Below are positions 37,412-46,132 of a stretch of DNA of 64,000 nt, piece after piece. The notes beneath the pieces were generated by a model. It worked only from the letters and a program-made list of their open reading frames with translations. It had not been told where the DNA came from and made no database searches. Position 1 is the stretch's first letter. Every line of letters begins with the position of its first letter. The DNA is from an uncultured bacterium (GTDB lineage Bacteria > Verrucomicrobiota > Lentisphaeria > Victivallales > UBA1829), in NCBI GenBank assembly GCA_949292215.1, contig CASEYW010000135.1:1-64000 (forward strand), read 5' to 3'. A program made the position numbers and the translations under genes.

Positions 37412-37842
37412 CTCCTTTTTTCATTTTTAGATCAATGGTAATCAGAATTTCCATTTCGAGCAATTTTCTTTTTGCACGTTTTTATGCTGTTCGTCTTATT
37501 AGGCGTATTCCGCGTCAAGATCGCTTCGCTATGCTTTCCGGGCATGAATGGAACATTTTTTCTGTAGTTGATTCGTTCTCCTCTGGTGAAGATTCCGTTC
37601 CGGAAAATCTGATTTTCTGGATTCTGAAATATTATACTATATTCTATTTTTTTTGTAAATGGACTTATTATGACTGGAGCATGGATTTTTTATAAAAAGG
37701 AGGAAATATTCTTCCTTTTCAGGAATATAAAACCATTCAAAATGAACATTTCCGGTACATGGATTTTTCTTGAAAGACAACGGATTCATTCTCCCCGCAG
37801 AGCGAAATCCATACAATCGTGATTCAGATCCGAAGAAAGGAA
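37412..37842. other. Intergenic region before the pseudopilin-glycosidase pair
   Basis: 431 bases between the AraC-type gene end and the pseudopilin start. It should hold the pseudopilin promoter. AT-rich sequence near 37630-37700 is the likeliest place, but no clear box pair was assigned. No gene is recognised. Confidence 0.45.
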
Positions 37843-38754
37843 TCAGAGTCGATCGTCTTTTTCTTCCGGAGGCCCGGGGTCCTGGAAGGTTTGCCGCCAA
37901 ATTCCCGGGGAGACATGCTTGTATTTTTTGAAGATGCGATAGAAAAAATATTCATCCTGATAGCCGATTCGTCGTGCAATTTCTGCGATTGGCAGGTTCG
38001 TTTCCTGGAGCAGAATCATTGCATGATCAAGGCGCCGTGTACAAATGAACTGTTTGGGCGGGATTGAAAATGCTTTCCGAAATGCTGCGGAGAATTCCGC
38101 TTGGCGCATTCCGGTAAGCTGATACAGTTCCCGTACTTCGATATCCCGGTGAATATTCTCGTCGATGTATTTCAGGACCTTCGAAAACGGTTTTCCATTT
38201 TTAGGGATTTCTTCGTTCTGCTTTTCAAGAACTTCGAGAAACGGTGCGAGCAGAGCGAGGATGCCGATCCGATAGTTCAAACGGATTTGAAACGGCAGAT
38301 TCGGTTCTCCCGGAAGAGTCTGAATCAAATAAAAATCGTGAAATTCCCTTCCGGTATTCACTTTCCCTTCATAGGGCATTTCACAGAGTTCCTGAAAAAG
38401 CGGATAGGCTTCTGCCGCCTGTTCCGGCGATGCAATTACGGGTTTTTGAAAACCGGGAAGATCCATCAGAAACGAGGAGTTGAAATGCAGATAATAGTGA
38501 TCGTTTTCTTCCACATCCGTGTATCCAAACGGATAGTAGGCGGGAATCAGACAGTAACTTCCCGGTCCGAGGTGATATTTGCAGTCCAGATATTGCAGGG
38601 AAAAACTGCCACGCTCCACATAATAAAGCCGGTGATACGGATATCCCTGAAAACGGGTTCTCCATCGGGAGTGACTCCGGACATGACCGATGGAGACCAC
38701 GGAAAAATCCAGATGTTCCAGAATATCCATGTTTTCCCGTTGCGAGCTGCTCAT
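37843..38754 (-). CDS. AraC-family transcriptional regulator
   Basis: A 303-residue regulator. The N-terminal cupin-type sugar-binding domain (about 25-110) has YHRLYYVERGSFSLQYLDCKYHLGPGSYCLIPAYYPFGYT. The C-terminal double helix-turn-helix (about 195-290) has the pattern YIDENIHRDIEVRELYQLTGMRQAEFSAAFRKAF and IAEIARRIGYQDEYFFYRIFKKYKHVSPGIWR. An alternative start is M9 (38730). The next genes on the strand are a pseudopilin and a secreted glycosidase, which are the likely targets. No ligand is implied by the sequence. Confidence 0.9.
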   Translation of the reverse strand: MSSSQRENMDILEHLDFSVVSIGHVRSHSRWRTRFQGYPYHRLYYVERGSFSLQYLDCKYHLGPGSYCLIPAYYPFGYTDVEENDHYYLHFNSSFLMDLPGFQKPVIASPEQAAEAYPLFQELCEMPYEGKVNTGREFHDFYLIQTLPGEPNLPFQIRLNYRIGILALLAPFLEVLEKQNEEIPKNGKPFSKVLKYIDENIHRDIEVRELYQLTGMRQAEFSAAFRKAFSIPPKQFICTRRLDHAMILLQETNLPIAEIARRIGYQDEYFFYRIFKKYKHVSPGIWRQTFQDPGPPEEKDDRL

Positions 38755-39726
38755 ATAATTTATTTTTTCTGAGAATGTTCTGTTTTATGATTGGTTTGAT
38801 CTTATGTTTGATTTGCTGAATTGTTTCCAGGAATTTTTCATCAAACGCATCCAGTCTTTCCACTGATCTGTATGAAAGGACGGTGGAAAATCTGCTGGTT
38901 TACTATATTCCGGAGCGGCCCGATTTCAAGCTGGGGAATAAAATTTCTTCTTGTATCCTCCGATGCAGGAGGGGCACTCAATGACCGCGCCGCGCGGGAA
39001 ATATTTTGTCATTTGCGTATCACAGACGATTCGTTTTCAGAGTCTGCAATGGTATATTTCATTACGCTTACAATGTATCATTTTGTCAAATTCTTTCTTC
39101 AAAATCGGATCTCTGTTCCGGTGTGCGATATATTGTAGATAACATTAGATCCATAATTCTTTTGGGTTCTGCAAATAAACAGAGTGGGAATCTTTGATTC
39201 TGGAAAACTGTTGATAAAATTGTGTTTTCATCGCGGTGTCCAGAGAACGTTTTATTTCCGGATGTATCGTCAATTCAGTTCCGGTTGTAAATCCATTCCT
39301 AAGCCTGAACGCATCAACCGGAGGCCCGATTTGTGTACAGTTGTCATGCTCCGATGTTCACTGAATCGAGCAATTTTAATATCTGTTTGATTGAACGTCC
39401 GGTAGCGACAAGACAAGCAACCGGGAACTCCTCCGCCGGGTCCCTTACCAAAGAGCGGAGCCGCTTTGAATCCATGTTTTCAGCGTGTTCGCGTTTTTTC
39501 GAAATCCTCCGGCGCAGCTCAGTTGATGACCAGCTGCGCGGAGGCAACCGACGGTCCGAAATGATATTCGGTCCGCAGACTCAAAATTTGAGTGAGGACG
39601 GTTCATTGCAAAACACGTTTGTTTCCTCTTTCACCGCGATGAAGGGCATTCCGTTCAACAAACGAAAGCAACTCTTTTTCATCGTGTGCTGTTTTTCTTA
39701 TTTTCCTGGAATTCTTTCTTCGCGGA
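38755..39726. other. Long non-coding stretch between the AraC-type gene and araA
   Basis: 972 bases without a convincing gene. The open frame 39333-39779 (plus) has no ribosome binding site or family motif and runs into araA in antisense. A perfect 15-base palindrome, ACTCAAA-A-TTTGAGT, is at 39579-39593. The segment 39400-39560 is GC-rich compared with its AT-rich surroundings and looks like a remnant or a repeat, but its origin cannot be judged here. Confidence 0.45.
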
Positions 39727-41154
39727 TCAGCGGATCACGACGAATTCAACATCGGTCATCCGGGCATAATCTTCCATGAATTCCGTTGTCAACGCCGGAG
39801 CATTCACGCTGTGATGCGCGCCGCCGGCTTCGATCCAGCGGCGGGCGCCTTCGGCAAGATTCGGTTTCGGAACCCAGAGAGTCCTTGCGACCGGGAGACG
39901 GGGGAGCGCTTCCTTCGGCTCGGTAATCTGGAGCTCGTTTACCACCAGACGGAATTTTGAGCCGAATTCCACCATTGTCGCATTGATCGCTTCTCCCGGA
40001 GCTGTGGCAAAGATCAGTCTTGCCGGATCCGCCTTGCCGCCGATTCCCAGCGGATGAACCTCCAGACTCGGTTTGCCGGATGCGATGCTCGGACAGACCT
40101 CAAGCATATGCGCCCCCAGGACACATTCCCGTCCCGGTTCAAAATGATAGGTGTAATCCTCCATGAAACTGACTCCGCCGGTTCTGCCGACAGCCATCCG
40201 TTTCATGGTACGGAGCAGAGCCGCTGTTTTCCAGTCTCCTTCCGCACCGAATCCGTATCCTTCGGCCATCAGGCGCTGTGCGGCCAGACCGGGAAGCTGT
40301 TCCAGTCCATACAGATTTTCAAATGTGGTGGTAAAGGCGGTATACCCGCCTGCTTCCAGAAAACTCCGGATCCCGATCTCCTGACGGGCCGCTTCCCGAA
40401 TCGAGTGCATCGCCCTTTCCGAACGGTCCGGGACCGTATAGAGATCCAGATACTCTTCGACCAGTCCGCTGATCTGGCTCTCCGATACGCTGGAAATATA
40501 CTTCAGAACATCACCGACTCCGAACCCGTCAACGGTATACCCGAACTGAATCTGCGCATCGACCTTGTTTCCTTCGGTTACGGCGACATCCCGCATATTG
40601 TCGCCAATTCGCGCCACCTTCATGGTCTGCGAATCCAGCCAGGCGGCAGCGGCACGCCCCCAGACATCGACCACCGCACGAACCCGCGCCGTATCGTAAT
40701 ACCCGTTGACCACCTTGCGGCGGATGCCAAGCCGGGTGCAGATATAACCGAACTCCCGGTCGCCATGAGCCGCCTGATTCAGATTCATGAAATCCATGTC
40801 GATTGTGCTCCAGGGAATGTCCCGGTTCGCCTGCGTATTCAGATGCAGCATCGGTTTCTGCAGATTTTTCAATCCGTTGATCCACATTTTTGCCGGACTG
40901 AATGTATGCATCCAGCAGATGATCCCTGCACACGCGGGATCTCCATTGGCGGCCTGCAGGACCTCCGTAATTTCGCTCTGGGTTTTCACGGTCGGTTTCC
41001 AGACGATATCAAGAGCAATTTCTCCGGAACGGTTCCAGGAATCGACAATCTGCTGCGAATGAATTCCGACCTGGCGCAGGGTTTCCTCTCCATAAAGGTG
41101 CTGGCTGCCGGTAATAAACCAGATCTGATACTGCTTCAAACTATTTTTGTCCAT
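39727..41154 (-). CDS. araA: L-arabinose isomerase
   Basis: A 475-residue enzyme that converts L-arabinose to L-ribulose (cytoplasm, Mn-dependent). Family blocks are QIWFITGSQHLYGEETLRQV, CAGIICWMHTFSPAKMWI, LHLNTQANRDIPWSTIDMDFMNLNQAAHGDREFG, GAEGDWKTAALLRTM, SFMEDYTYHFEPG and LGAHMLEVCPSI. The C-terminal AGGAHHSV has the usual metal-site His. The frame opens at 41196, but ATG 41154 has AGGA at good spacing and begins just before the conserved domain. It overlaps the araD end by 14 bases. Last gene of araB-araD-araA. Confidence 0.96.
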   Translation of the reverse strand: MDKNSLKQYQIWFITGSQHLYGEETLRQVGIHSQQIVDSWNRSGEIALDIVWKPTVKTQSEITEVLQAANGDPACAGIICWMHTFSPAKMWINGLKNLQKPMLHLNTQANRDIPWSTIDMDFMNLNQAAHGDREFGYICTRLGIRRKVVNGYYDTARVRAVVDVWGRAAAAWLDSQTMKVARIGDNMRDVAVTEGNKVDAQIQFGYTVDGFGVGDVLKYISSVSESQISGLVEEYLDLYTVPDRSERAMHSIREAARQEIGIRSFLEAGGYTAFTTTFENLYGLEQLPGLAAQRLMAEGYGFGAEGDWKTAALLRTMKRMAVGRTGGVSFMEDYTYHFEPGRECVLGAHMLEVCPSIASGKPSLEVHPLGIGGKADPARLIFATAPGEAINATMVEFGSKFRLVVNELQITEPKEALPRLPVARTLWVPKPNLAEGARRWIEAGGAHHSVNAPALTTEFMEDYARMTDVEFVVIR

Positions 41155-41839
41155 AATACGCATCCTTTCCATGTTTGCGTTGATAATGCTTTTCAATCAG
41201 GCTTTTTTTCAGGCGGATTGCTCCGGGATTGAGCTGTTCCGTAATAAGAGCCATCCGGCAAAGTTCTTCCAGAATTTTTGCGTTGTAGACCGCTTTTTCG
41301 GCGGATTCCCCCCAGGAGAACGGGCCATGCCCGGCAACCAGAACCATGGGGACTTCCTCCGGATTGAGCTGTTTTTCCCGGAAACAGTCGACAATTTGGC
41401 GTCCGGTTTCAGTTTCATAGTCGTTCTGAATGCGATCATCGGACATGAATTCCGTACAGGGAATATCCGTTGCCAGATGGTCCGCATGCGTGGTCCCGTA
41501 CAGAGGCACCGGGCGCGCCGCCTGAGCCCAGCCCGTAGCGAAGGTCGAATGCGTATGCACGATTCCGCCGATCTTCGGAAACGCCCGGTAGAGAACCGTG
41601 TGCGTGTTTGTATCGCTGGAGGGGCGCAGATTGCCTTCCACCACCTCTCCCGTTTCAAGACGGATGACTACCATATCTTCCGGCCTCATCTGTTCATAAC
41701 AGACTCCGGATGGTTTGATGGCATAAACACCGGCCTCTCGATCAACTGCACTGACATTGCCGAAGGTGTAGACCACCAGCCCCAGTTTCGGCAGTTCAAG
41801 ATTTGCTTTCCAGCAGATTTCCTTCAACGCTTCATACAT
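41141..41839 (-). CDS. araD: L-ribulose-5-phosphate 4-epimerase
   Basis: A 232-residue class II aldolase-family enzyme that turns L-ribulose 5-phosphate into D-xylulose 5-phosphate. It shows LVVYTFGNVSAVD (phosphate-binding N-S region), KPSGVCYEQM, SSDTNTHTVLYRAFP, the zinc-binding GGIVHTHSTFATGWAQA and HADHLATDIP, and VLVAGHGPFSWG. Length is typical (E. coli AraD 231). The longer frame to 42181 only reads antisense of araB. ATG 41839 overlaps the araB stop by eight bases. araA overlaps its 3' end. Confidence 0.96.
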   Translation of the reverse strand: MYEALKEICWKANLELPKLGLVVYTFGNVSAVDREAGVYAIKPSGVCYEQMRPEDMVVIRLETGEVVEGNLRPSSDTNTHTVLYRAFPKIGGIVHTHSTFATGWAQAARPVPLYGTTHADHLATDIPCTEFMSDDRIQNDYETETGRQIVDCFREKQLNPEEVPMVLVAGHGPFSWGESAEKAVYNAKILEELCRMALITEQLNPGAIRLKKSLIEKHYQRKHGKDAYYGQK

Positions 41840-43451
41840 GGCGCATAATCTCCCCTTCCACCAGTTTTCCCCAGTCGAGATACCGGCGGTACAGTTTTTC
41901 ATAAATCGGAACGAGTTCCGGATTCGGTTTGTAAATTCGGTCAGTTCCGGCACCCATCTTTCGCATCGCCGTTGCAAGATCCGGATGCACACGTGCTGCG
42001 ACCGATGCAACGATTGCCGATCCCAGAGCGCAAGTCTGATCCGCCGCAGCCGTTTTGATCGGCAGATTGAGAATGTCGGCACAGAGCTGCATAACGAACG
42101 GCGATTTGCGGCTGATGCCGCCGATTGCCGCAACGGAATGAACCGGAACGCCTCCCTGACGGAAGCAGTCGACAATCGCACGGGCTCCGAAGGCGGTACT
42201 TTCTGTCAGAGCCCGGTAAATCACCGGAGCCGTGGAACCGAGGTTCAAGCCGAGGATGGCTCCGGTCAACCGTTGATTCGCCACGGGGGTCCGGCGGCCG
42301 TTGAACCAGTCGAGCGCCATGATTCCGGTGGAACCGGGAGGAATCGACGCGGCTTCCGCTTCCAGTTCCGGCAATGAAACTTTGCCCGCATAGCCAAGCA
42401 GACGTTTGAACCAGGCGTAGACATCGCCGAAGGCGGACTGTCCGGCTTCCAGACCGACAAAACCGGGCAGAACCGAACCATCCACCTGTCCGCAGATTCC
42501 TTTCACGCACTGTGGAACGTCCGGTGCGATCAGAATATCGCAAGTTGATGTTCCGATCACTTTCACAAGCTCATACGGCTGAATCTGTGCTCCGATTGCT
42601 CCGAAATGACTGTCGAATCCGCCTCCGCCGATTACCACATCCGTGGAGAGTCCGAGCTTTGCCGCCCATTTCGGCGAGAGTGTCCCGACCGGGATATCTG
42701 CTGTATGGGTTTCTGTATAGAGTCCAGCACGGACTCCGGTCAGCAGCGGATCGATTCCGCGGAAGAATTCTTCGGGCGGCAAGCCGTTCCAATCGGTGTG
42801 CCACATTGCCTTGTGACCGGCGGCGCAGCGGCTCCGGGTCATGGTCAGCGGGTCGGTCCGTCCGGCAAGTTCGCCTGTGATCCAGTCGCAGTGTTCGACC
42901 CAGCTGAATGCGGCTTTTCGAACCTCCGGATCCACGCGCAAGATATGCAGAATTTTGCTCCAGAACCACTCGCTGGAGTAGACTCCGCCTTCATACATCC
43001 GGTAATCGGTTGAAGCGGAGAGGGCAGAGGATTCATTGATGCGGGCAGCTTCTTCGACGGCCGTATGATCTTTCCAGAGAAGAAACATCGCGTTGGGATT
43101 CTCCGCAAATTTCTCGTTCATGGCAAGGGGGGTGCCGTTGCGGTCCACGGCGCAGGGAGTCGATCCGGTCGTATCCACTGCAATCCCGGCGACACGGGAA
43201 GAATCCTGACCTTCGAGCACTCCCCGGATGACCGCTTCCATCCCTTCCAGATAGTCAAGCGGATGCTGGCGGAACTGATTGTTGACGGCATCACAATATT
43301 TGCCCTCCGCCCAGCGGGAATAGTTGTGCACGCAGCTTGCAAGCAGGGTGCCGTTTTCCGTTACCAGAACAGAGCGGACACTGTCTGTGCCGAAATCAAG
43401 ACCAATCAATAATTTTTCCATTTCCGCTCCATCTGTGTTGGAAACACTCAT
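41832..43451 (-). CDS. araB: Ribulokinase
   Basis: A 539-residue FGGY-family kinase phosphorylating L-ribulose at O5 with ATP. The N-terminal LLIGLDFGTDSVRSVLV is the first ATP/sugar-binding loop. AVDTTGSTPCAVDRNGTPL, VEHCDWITGELAG, GGGGFDSHFGAIGA and the C-terminal IGGISRKSPFVMQLCADILN (FGGY signature region) follow. The start at 43451 has a perfect GGAGGTGAAAA ribosome binding site. It is first in an overlapping araB-araD-araA operon, so catabolism from L-arabinose to xylulose 5-phosphate is complete here. Confidence 0.96.
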   Translation of the reverse strand: MSVSNTDGAEMEKLLIGLDFGTDSVRSVLVTENGTLLASCVHNYSRWAEGKYCDAVNNQFRQHPLDYLEGMEAVIRGVLEGQDSSRVAGIAVDTTGSTPCAVDRNGTPLAMNEKFAENPNAMFLLWKDHTAVEEAARINESSALSASTDYRMYEGGVYSSEWFWSKILHILRVDPEVRKAAFSWVEHCDWITGELAGRTDPLTMTRSRCAAGHKAMWHTDWNGLPPEEFFRGIDPLLTGVRAGLYTETHTADIPVGTLSPKWAAKLGLSTDVVIGGGGFDSHFGAIGAQIQPYELVKVIGTSTCDILIAPDVPQCVKGICGQVDGSVLPGFVGLEAGQSAFGDVYAWFKRLLGYAGKVSLPELEAEAASIPPGSTGIMALDWFNGRRTPVANQRLTGAILGLNLGSTAPVIYRALTESTAFGARAIVDCFRQGGVPVHSVAAIGGISRKSPFVMQLCADILNLPIKTAAADQTCALGSAIVASVAARVHPDLATAMRKMGAGTDRIYKPNPELVPIYEKLYRRYLDWGKLVEGEIMRHV

Positions 43452-43561
43452 TTTTCACCTCCGTGTTGAACGTGTTGTTTTGTTTTTTGAAGATACTCAT
43501 TGCCGTTTTTCTTTCCTCAAGTTCAGGTCAGCGGGAATAAATCCCGGAAAATGCTGGTTCT

Positions 43562-43581
43562 GGACCGTTCTTAGACGGTCC
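43562..43581. repeat. Small hairpin upstream of araB
   Basis: GGACCG (43562-43567) pairs with CGGTCC (43576-43581) and extends inward by a T-A and a G-T pair, leaving a four-base loop. There is no T run. It may be an operator half or a structured leader element. Confidence 0.4.
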
Positions 43582-43600
43582 GAAGCTCAGCTGTCCCCTG

Positions 43601-43636
43601 CATTCGATATCCCACAGCACCATTCGATACCTCACA
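43601..43636. promoter_or_regulatory. Direct repeat, candidate operator of the ara operon
   Basis: CATTCGATAYCYCACA occurs twice, at 43601-43616 and 43621-43636, with 14 of 16 bases identical and a centre-to-centre distance of 20 bases (two helical turns). Its position 150-185 bases upstream of araB suits an activator such as an AraC-type protein, which binds direct repeats. The assignment is inferred. Confidence 0.4.
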
Positions 43637-44220
43637 ATGCCGTGAATTCTCTTGCAAACGAATCTTTCCATTCATTTTCCTACACAACAAAACAGACTGA
43701 ACTTTAAGTCAGAGAAGTTCCCAGATCTGCCTCTTGACCGTGTGCGCTTCCGGAATTGCCTCAAACACCCGTTATGATTGTGCAAGAGAACGCAAGCAGC
43801 ATTCAGACCAATGCAGGAGTCTGTTGTCCGGAAAAATGCAAATTCATGACTTCTTTCCTGGAATAGAAGTTCCTCGATCGGTTGTCCATTCCGTAATTCA
43901 CGGATCATTTTGGGAATCAGATTTTGCGGAACCAAGTTGAAAATTTGCGATAATACTGCCTTCTTATGTTTTGATCCTCTTCATAATGGGCCCTTGAGTT
44001 TTGTTCCCTGAAAACACAAGCTGCATCGGAAAATGTTTCCTGTCTATTTTTCAGTTTTTCTATGGGACAGCTTTGAAATCTTTCGATTTTCCCTGCAAGC
44101 AACAGCAGGAAGAGATCCGCGTTTTCTTGCATCATGATTTGTACAGGTCGTGAAATGGACAGGGTAGATATGTCCATTCCACAGTTTTCCTTTTTTCCTT
44201 TGATCAGAGTTTTCAGAAAA

Positions 44221-45843
44221 TCATTTGATTTCAAAGTAGTCGAAATCGGCACTATTGCTGTGACAGAGCGCATCCACGCAAGCGATGCCTGCGAAGGTTC
44301 CGGTAAATTGTCCCTGGGTCACATAATCATCCGAAAGCACGGAGATATCCATCTTTTCACCATGATCGCGGAAGGCTTCTCCATTCTGAGCATAACGACA
44401 TTGCAGCAGACGCCCGGAAATCTGCATCTTCAGGAAAAGCGGTCCGGGTTCAACTACATGAGACCAGTCATAAAAATCATGTTTGATTCCATTCGTGATC
44501 TGCGTCACAAGCAGAATCTCCTTTCCGCGCTTTGTGCAGAACGTCTTGCGGAAGAAGATGTAATTCAAATTGTTATAGTAGAGGACCAGTCCTGCGCTGT
44601 GCTGATAGACCGTTGCCGTAAATTCCATTTTGCAGGAAATTGTCCGGTTCAAGGAATCGAGTTTGCGGGCGATCAGGCTGGTTTTCCGGGTGGAACAGAG
44701 CGACTCCTGTCCATAAATTCGCAGATATCCCGGTCTCTGTTTCAGATTGCAGAAGAGTTCCGGAGCACGACGTGGTGCGTAATAATAGATCGACAAATGT
44801 TCCTCGTCAAAATGATCACATTCGGGTGGGGATGGGAATTTCTGTTCCGGAAGCATACTCGGGGTAAATTCTGTCTTTGCCAGATTGCCGCCTCCTTCGA
44901 GCCTCAGCCAGCCGTCCTCTGTCCAGAACATTTTCTGCATGGCGGTTTCACGCCCCAGAACACAGCGGAGTTCCGGCAGGATCGGGCGCGAACAGAGGTG
45001 AACGAGATAGATTTCTCCGTCCGGCGTTTCGACATAACTGCCGTGTCCGCATTTTTGAAGGCGAGAATCCGGATTGAAATGCCATGGCTTGAGAAAATCA
45101 AGAACATGGCGCTCATTGACGTTGTCCGGAGAGGACGTCAGGATCGGATTGGCCGGATCTGGCGTATATGGTCCCTCTATCTGTCTGCTGCGTGCCATTG
45201 AGACACAATGGTTGTAGCCGGTTCCTCCTTCAGCGCACATCAGATAATAGTATCCGTTGTGGCGGGTGATGTGCGGAGCTTCGATGCACCCACGGTCAGT
45301 GCCGCCGCAGTAAATCCGCCGGGGCGTGCCGATGATTCTCTTCTGTTCCGGAGAATACTCCACAAGACAGATGGCGCCCGGCTGCTCATAGCCTTCCCGG
45401 GTTTCCCATTCGAGCGAAGTCAGCCACTTGCGATTGTCCTCGTCGTGGAAGAGCGATGCATCGAAACCAGCCGAATGCAAATAGACCGGTTCGCTCCATG
45501 GACCGCGGATATCCGATGCGGTAATCACAAAATTATCAATATCGAAGTAGCCGCCGTCCATAGCATTCATCACACCATAGACCAGATAGAATAAGCCGTC
45601 CTGTTCACACCATGTCAGACACGGTGCCCATACGCCGCAGCCCGATGGCAGGCCGATCAGCTGAAACTGATTTTCCGTTGTCAGAATATGAGTATACAGC
45701 TCCCAGTTTTTCAAGTCTTTGGAATGATAGACCGGGACACCGGGATACCATTCGAACGAAGAGACCGCAATAAAATAATCTCCGCCACGACGGCAGATAC
45801 AGGGATCGGCATTGAAGCCGGAGAGAATTGGATTTTGCATCAT
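44221..45843 (-). CDS. GH43 family beta-xylosidase / alpha-L-arabinofuranosidase
   Basis: A 540-residue glycosidase with no signal peptide, so probably cytoplasmic and acting on imported oligosaccharides. The five-bladed propeller occupies about residues 1-310, with the GH43 triad D13 (NADPC), D128 (GFDASLF) and E188 (GCIEAPHI). The C-terminal beta-sandwich (about 330-540) is typical of the two-domain xylosidase-type GH43 enzymes. Given the neighbouring ara operon and GH127, release of L-arabinose is the favoured role; xylosidase activity is also possible. It starts about 30 bases after the small broken ORF and is likely the last gene of the operon led by the LacI regulator. Confidence 0.9.
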   Translation of the reverse strand: MMQNPILSGFNADPCICRRGGDYFIAVSSFEWYPGVPVYHSKDLKNWELYTHILTTENQFQLIGLPSGCGVWAPCLTWCEQDGLFYLVYGVMNAMDGGYFDIDNFVITASDIRGPWSEPVYLHSAGFDASLFHDEDNRKWLTSLEWETREGYEQPGAICLVEYSPEQKRIIGTPRRIYCGGTDRGCIEAPHITRHNGYYYLMCAEGGTGYNHCVSMARSRQIEGPYTPDPANPILTSSPDNVNERHVLDFLKPWHFNPDSRLQKCGHGSYVETPDGEIYLVHLCSRPILPELRCVLGRETAMQKMFWTEDGWLRLEGGGNLAKTEFTPSMLPEQKFPSPPECDHFDEEHLSIYYYAPRRAPELFCNLKQRPGYLRIYGQESLCSTRKTSLIARKLDSLNRTISCKMEFTATVYQHSAGLVLYYNNLNYIFFRKTFCTKRGKEILLVTQITNGIKHDFYDWSHVVEPGPLFLKMQISGRLLQCRYAQNGEAFRDHGEKMDISVLSDDYVTQGQFTGTFAGIACVDALCHSNSADFDYFEIK

Positions 45844-45872
45844 GAAGGATTCCTTTTGTTTGGTTCTAACTT

Positions 45873-46132
45873 TTACAGGACGTCGCCGTCCCGGAATTTG
45901 GCAGTGATGTCGTTTCTCCCGTTTGGATCATCCTTCAATCGGAAAGGCACTCCGATTTCAGAATCTTCCGTCCGGTGGTATTGTATGCACTCTGGACAAC
46001 GGCAGTAGCGTCGCCAGAGATGTTGTGCGTTTTTTTCCGTTTCATGTCCCCGGAAGGGATTGGGTCGAGGATCTGCTCCGGAGCAGCCAGCACGAACAGC
46101 GCGGTGACGGAGGTAAGAATTGTTTCCTTCAT
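45873..46132 (-). pseudogene. Small secreted-type ORF with a frameshift
   Basis: A frame starts at ATG 46132 with AAGGAG five bases upstream and overlaps the GH127 stop as ATGA. It encodes a signal-peptide-like MKETILTSVTALFVLAAPEQ and ends after 65 residues (TGA at 45937-45935). A coding-like continuation, EIGVPFRLKDDPNGRNDITAKFRDGDVL, is present in another frame from about 45960 and stops just before the GH43 gene. A single indel near 45950-45970 would join them into about 85 residues. It could be a decayed gene, a sequencing error, or a real 65-residue protein. No family is recognised. Confidence 0.4.

Larger units (their letters stand above)
43452..44220. other. Upstream region of the ara operon
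   Basis: 769 bases between the end of the GH43 gene and araB. It contains a hairpin and a direct repeat described separately. No gene is recognised; the open frames present lack ribosome binding sites. A weak promoter, TTGAGG-19-TATCTT on the minus strand, may lie about 50-90 bases before araB. Confidence 0.45.

Noticed and set aside
39333-39779. Possible small gene in the gap downstream of araA
   Set aside because: No ribosome binding site, no family pattern, and the frame runs into araA in antisense.
41840-42181. Longer N-terminus for araD
   Set aside because: The extra 114 codons are antisense-independent out-of-frame reading of araB; the family starts at the MYEALKE Met (41839).
43562-43581. 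Rho-independent terminator of the GH43-ending operon
   Set aside because: The hairpin has no T run on either side and lies about 640 bases beyond the GH43 end, so it is recorded only as a hairpin.
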